6,753 nt of DNA from CAYUHZ01 sp964444625. GTDB lineage: Bacteria > Patescibacteriota > Patescibacteriia > Patescibacteriales > GWC2-42-12. The stretch spans positions 1 to 6,753 of the forward strand of contig CAYUHZ010000048.1 of the NCBI GenBank assembly GCA_964444625.1. Direction: 5' to 3'. The translations under genes and the position numbers were made by a program. Under the pieces are notes generated by a model. That model saw only the letters and a list, made by a program, of their open reading frames with translations. It was not told the DNA's origin and made no database searches. Below, one piece after another: positions 4,827-6,753 of the stretch; positions within the stretch are counted from its first letter, which is position 1; every line of letters starts with the position of its first letter.

Positions 4827-6492
4827 ATGACAGACAAAAAAGAATTAAAAAAAATCATTAAGAAAAAATCAATAGTTTTCGGCGCCGATCATCCGATTGT
4901 TTCCACTAATGGAGAAAGGAATACAACAAGATCGTCTTGGTTGGTTGATTTGAGAGCGACCGTGATGGATTCAAAGGCTCTGGGAATTATCGCGAATTGT
5001 TTCTGGAAAAAATATTCAGACACTTGGCCGTTTCAGGTTGGCGGTCTTGAAGCTGGGGCTATTCCGATAATTTCCGCCATTTTATTGAAAGGCCAGCAAC
5101 TCGGGAAACCAATCAATGGTTTTTTCGTGCGCAAGGAAAGAAAAAAAACCGGATTGTGTCAGTTGATTGAAGGCAAGATTGACAAGCGCCCCATTGTCAT
5201 AGTAGACGATTTGATAAATTCAGGCTTATCGCTAAAACAAGTGCTGGTGGCGGTAAAAAATGAAAGTAAGTTGCATTATGCAAAATCAGTTTTTGTAATT
5301 GTTGATTTTGAAAACGAGGAAACGTATCGTTTTTTGCAAGAAGAAAATATCAAATTAGAATTTATTTTTAAACTGCAAGAATTCGGTTTAAAAATAAAAA
5401 GCAAAAAAATAGAAAAACGAAATTCAGGCTTGTCCGGCGGGCAAAAAATCGTTTGGCGCTGTCGTTTTCCTATCCCGAATTATTATTTTGTCGTTCCGAA
5501 ATCATCTCCGGCAGCGGATAATGATATGGTCTATATCGGAAGCGACAGCGGAATTTTTTGGGCCATTGATCAAATAGCCGGCAAAGTGGCCTGGTCATTC
5601 AAGACCGGCAAGCACAAACAGCAAAAGGGCATATTTTCCTCGCCGGTGATACACGGAAAAAATGTTTTTTTCGGCTCTTATGATGGCAATGTTTATTGCC
5701 TGGATAAAAAAAGCGGAAAATTAGTTTGGTCTTTTTCTGAGGCGGACTGGATCGGATCATCCCCGGTGATCGGCAAAAATATCGGCGCGTTGTTTATCGG
5801 ACTGGAGCATTCTTTGCCCGGCAGGGGCGGAAGCATCGCGGCCCTTGACTTGAAAACCGGCAGAAAGAAGTGGGATTTTTTTGTCAAGGAGTATCTTCAC
5901 GGCACGCCGGCCTATTGCGACGAGCTAGGGTTGGTAGCGATAGGGACTAATGACAGTGAATTGCTTTTGTTTGGAGCAAAAAGGGGAAAGTTGCACTGGA
6001 GATTCAGGGCGCGCGGCCCGATGAAATCGGCGCCGGTATTTTCAGTGAAACATCAGGTCGTAATTGTCAGCTCGCACGATGGTAATGTCTATGCGGTTGA
6101 TATCAAAACCGGCAAACAATCATGGAGCGTTGAAACTGACAATCTGATTTATTCTACCCCCGTGATACACAGAGACAAATGCTTCGTAACTTCCAGCGAT
6201 AAGAACCTTTACGTTATAAGCCTGAAAAATGGCAGGGTATTCACTAAATTTACCGTTTATGGTAAAATACCTATCATCCCCCAGCATCATGAAAGGTTCG
6301 CTATATTTCGGCGCTAATGACGGGCGGATTTATAAAATGCCGTTGAATCATAGGGGCAATACCCACGGCCAGCCAGAGGTTTTTATGCAATTTGCGGAAA
6401 GAATTACCAATAAAGTCGCTTTTAATAATAGGAAAAATTTATTATTTATTTCAACTTTTGATAATCAGTTGTTCGCTGTAAAGCTAAAATAA
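4827..6492 (+). CDS. orotate-PRTase-like domain fused to an eight-blade PQQ/BamB-like propeller, frameshifted
   Basis: Residues 1-195 resemble orotate phosphoribosyltransferase: WLVDLR (38-43), GGLEAGAIP (72-80), the catalytic-loop-like VRKERKKTG (101-109) and the PRPP-binding IVIVDDLINSG (123-133). The His normally present in the loop (RKxxKxHG in OPRT) is Thr108, so the base acceptor may differ. From about residue 205 come PQQ-like repeats (x-S-S-P-V-I ... G-S-x-D-G-x-V-Y-A-L-D ... G-K-x-x-W). Six lie in the first frame, which then runs off-frame to a stop at 6317. Skipping one C at 6270/6271 restores the pattern as GKI-LSSPSI and adds two blades (seven: SSPSIMKGSLYFGANDGRIY; eight: LLFISTFDNQLFAV) to the TAA at 6490-6492. 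The repaired protein has 554 residues and eight blades, the usual number for this fold. With a PRTase at the N-terminus and no signal peptide, the propeller is cytosolic, unlike BamB or PQQ dehydrogenases. The start is ATG 4827, 7 bases after the previous stop, without a Shine-Dalgarno. Confidence 0.8.
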
Positions 6493-6497
6493 TATTT

Positions 6498-6753
6498 ATG
6501 GATAATCAATTATTATTTCAAAAAATAAGACAAATGAAGCTTGCCCAGAGGGAACTAAAGAAAACCATCTTTACGGTAAAGGCGCGTGATGTTGAGGTGG
6601 TAATAAGTGGCGAGGTTAAGATATTAGATATAAAAATGCCGATAAAGTTTAAAAAAAACACACTACCTAATTTGAAGAATGCGATCAACCAAGCCCTTGC
6701 CGTACAGACCGTCCGAAAACTCAACTCAATTTCCGCGAAAATCGCGAAGCGAT
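6498..6753 (+). CDS. YbaB/EbfC-like nucleoid-associated protein, 3' end beyond window
   Basis: The 85 codons present read as a small YbaB/EbfC-type protein. There is an N-terminal helix rich in Lys/Gln/Arg (about 5-24), then a beta segment with VEVVISGEVKILDIKMP (32-48), matching the family's v-x-v-x-i-n-G ... v-x-x-i-x-i-(d/n)-P pattern. A second helix, LKNAINQALAVQTVRKLNS (59-77), resembles the family's ...aiN-A...k... helix. YbaB proteins are dimeric DNA-binding proteins of about 100 residues. In many bacteria they sit beside dnaX and recR, but here the gene follows the PRTase-propeller by 5 bases. Start ATG 6498, no Shine-Dalgarno. The family call rests on pattern only. Confidence 0.65.
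   Translation, partial: MDNQLLFQKIRQMKLAQRELKKTIFTVKARDVEVVISGEVKILDIKMPIKFKKNTLPNLKNAINQALAVQTVRKLNSISAKIAKR

Noticed and set aside
6229..6492. Separate small gene from ATG 6229
   Set aside because: Its first residues are out-of-frame reading of blade six; its useful part begins at 6271 and is simply blades seven and eight of the upstream protein.
6518..6724. Minus-strand open frame at the window end
   Set aside because: It overlaps the plus-strand YbaB-like gene, which has the better family pattern and operon position.
6734..6746. Palindrome CGCGA-AAA-TCGCG
   Set aside because: Short and inside the YbaB-like coding sequence; no T tract follows before the window ends.

Overview
The window reads as bacterial DNA with a mobile-element left third and a compact, rightward operon in the rest. 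The AT-rich, lysine-rich proteins, the near-absent intergenic space, the lack of Shine-Dalgarno sequences inside the operon and the zinc-ribbon IS256-type transposase all fit a Candidate Phyla Radiation (Patescibacteria) genome. This placement is an inference from style; no marker gene in the window fixes it.

Left third (1-2378): two insertion sequences lie back to back, both with transposase genes on the minus strand. An IS3-family element runs from before the window start to about 1178. Its orfA and orfB are separated by a +1 frameshift at about 808. A second element, bounded by imperfect inverted repeats at 1186-1208 and 2356-2378, carries an IS256-type (MULE-like) transposase with an N-terminal zinc ribbon. 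That protein seems to lack the segment holding its second catalytic aspartate. Only 7 bases separate the two elements, and both look inactive or damaged.

Promoter region (2379-2490): right outside the second IS there is an extended -10 promoter (2401-2409), an unusually good Shine-Dalgarno (2444-2450), and a tiny open frame whose TGA overlaps the ATG of the first operon gene (ATGA at 2491-2494). This suggests a translated leader coupled to the operon.

Operon (2491 to beyond 6753): four genes are spaced 4, 7 and 5 bases apart. (1) A SPASM-type radical SAM protein with complete iron-sulfur ligand sets. (2) A second radical SAM protein with an N-terminal cobalamin-binding-like domain. (3) An orotate-phosphoribosyltransferase-like domain fused to a PQQ/BamB-type beta-propeller; a one-base frameshift near 6270 cuts off the last two of eight blades. 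(4) The start of a YbaB/EbfC-like nucleoid protein, cut by the window end.

The likely unit of interest is genes 1-3: two different radical SAM enzymes, a PRPP-dependent-type transferase and a cytosolic propeller. Together they look like a small-molecule, nucleotide or peptide modification pathway. No substrate can be named from the sequence. No RNA genes, CRISPR arrays, riboswitches or convincing terminators were seen, and no stretch longer than 300 bases lacks a gene.
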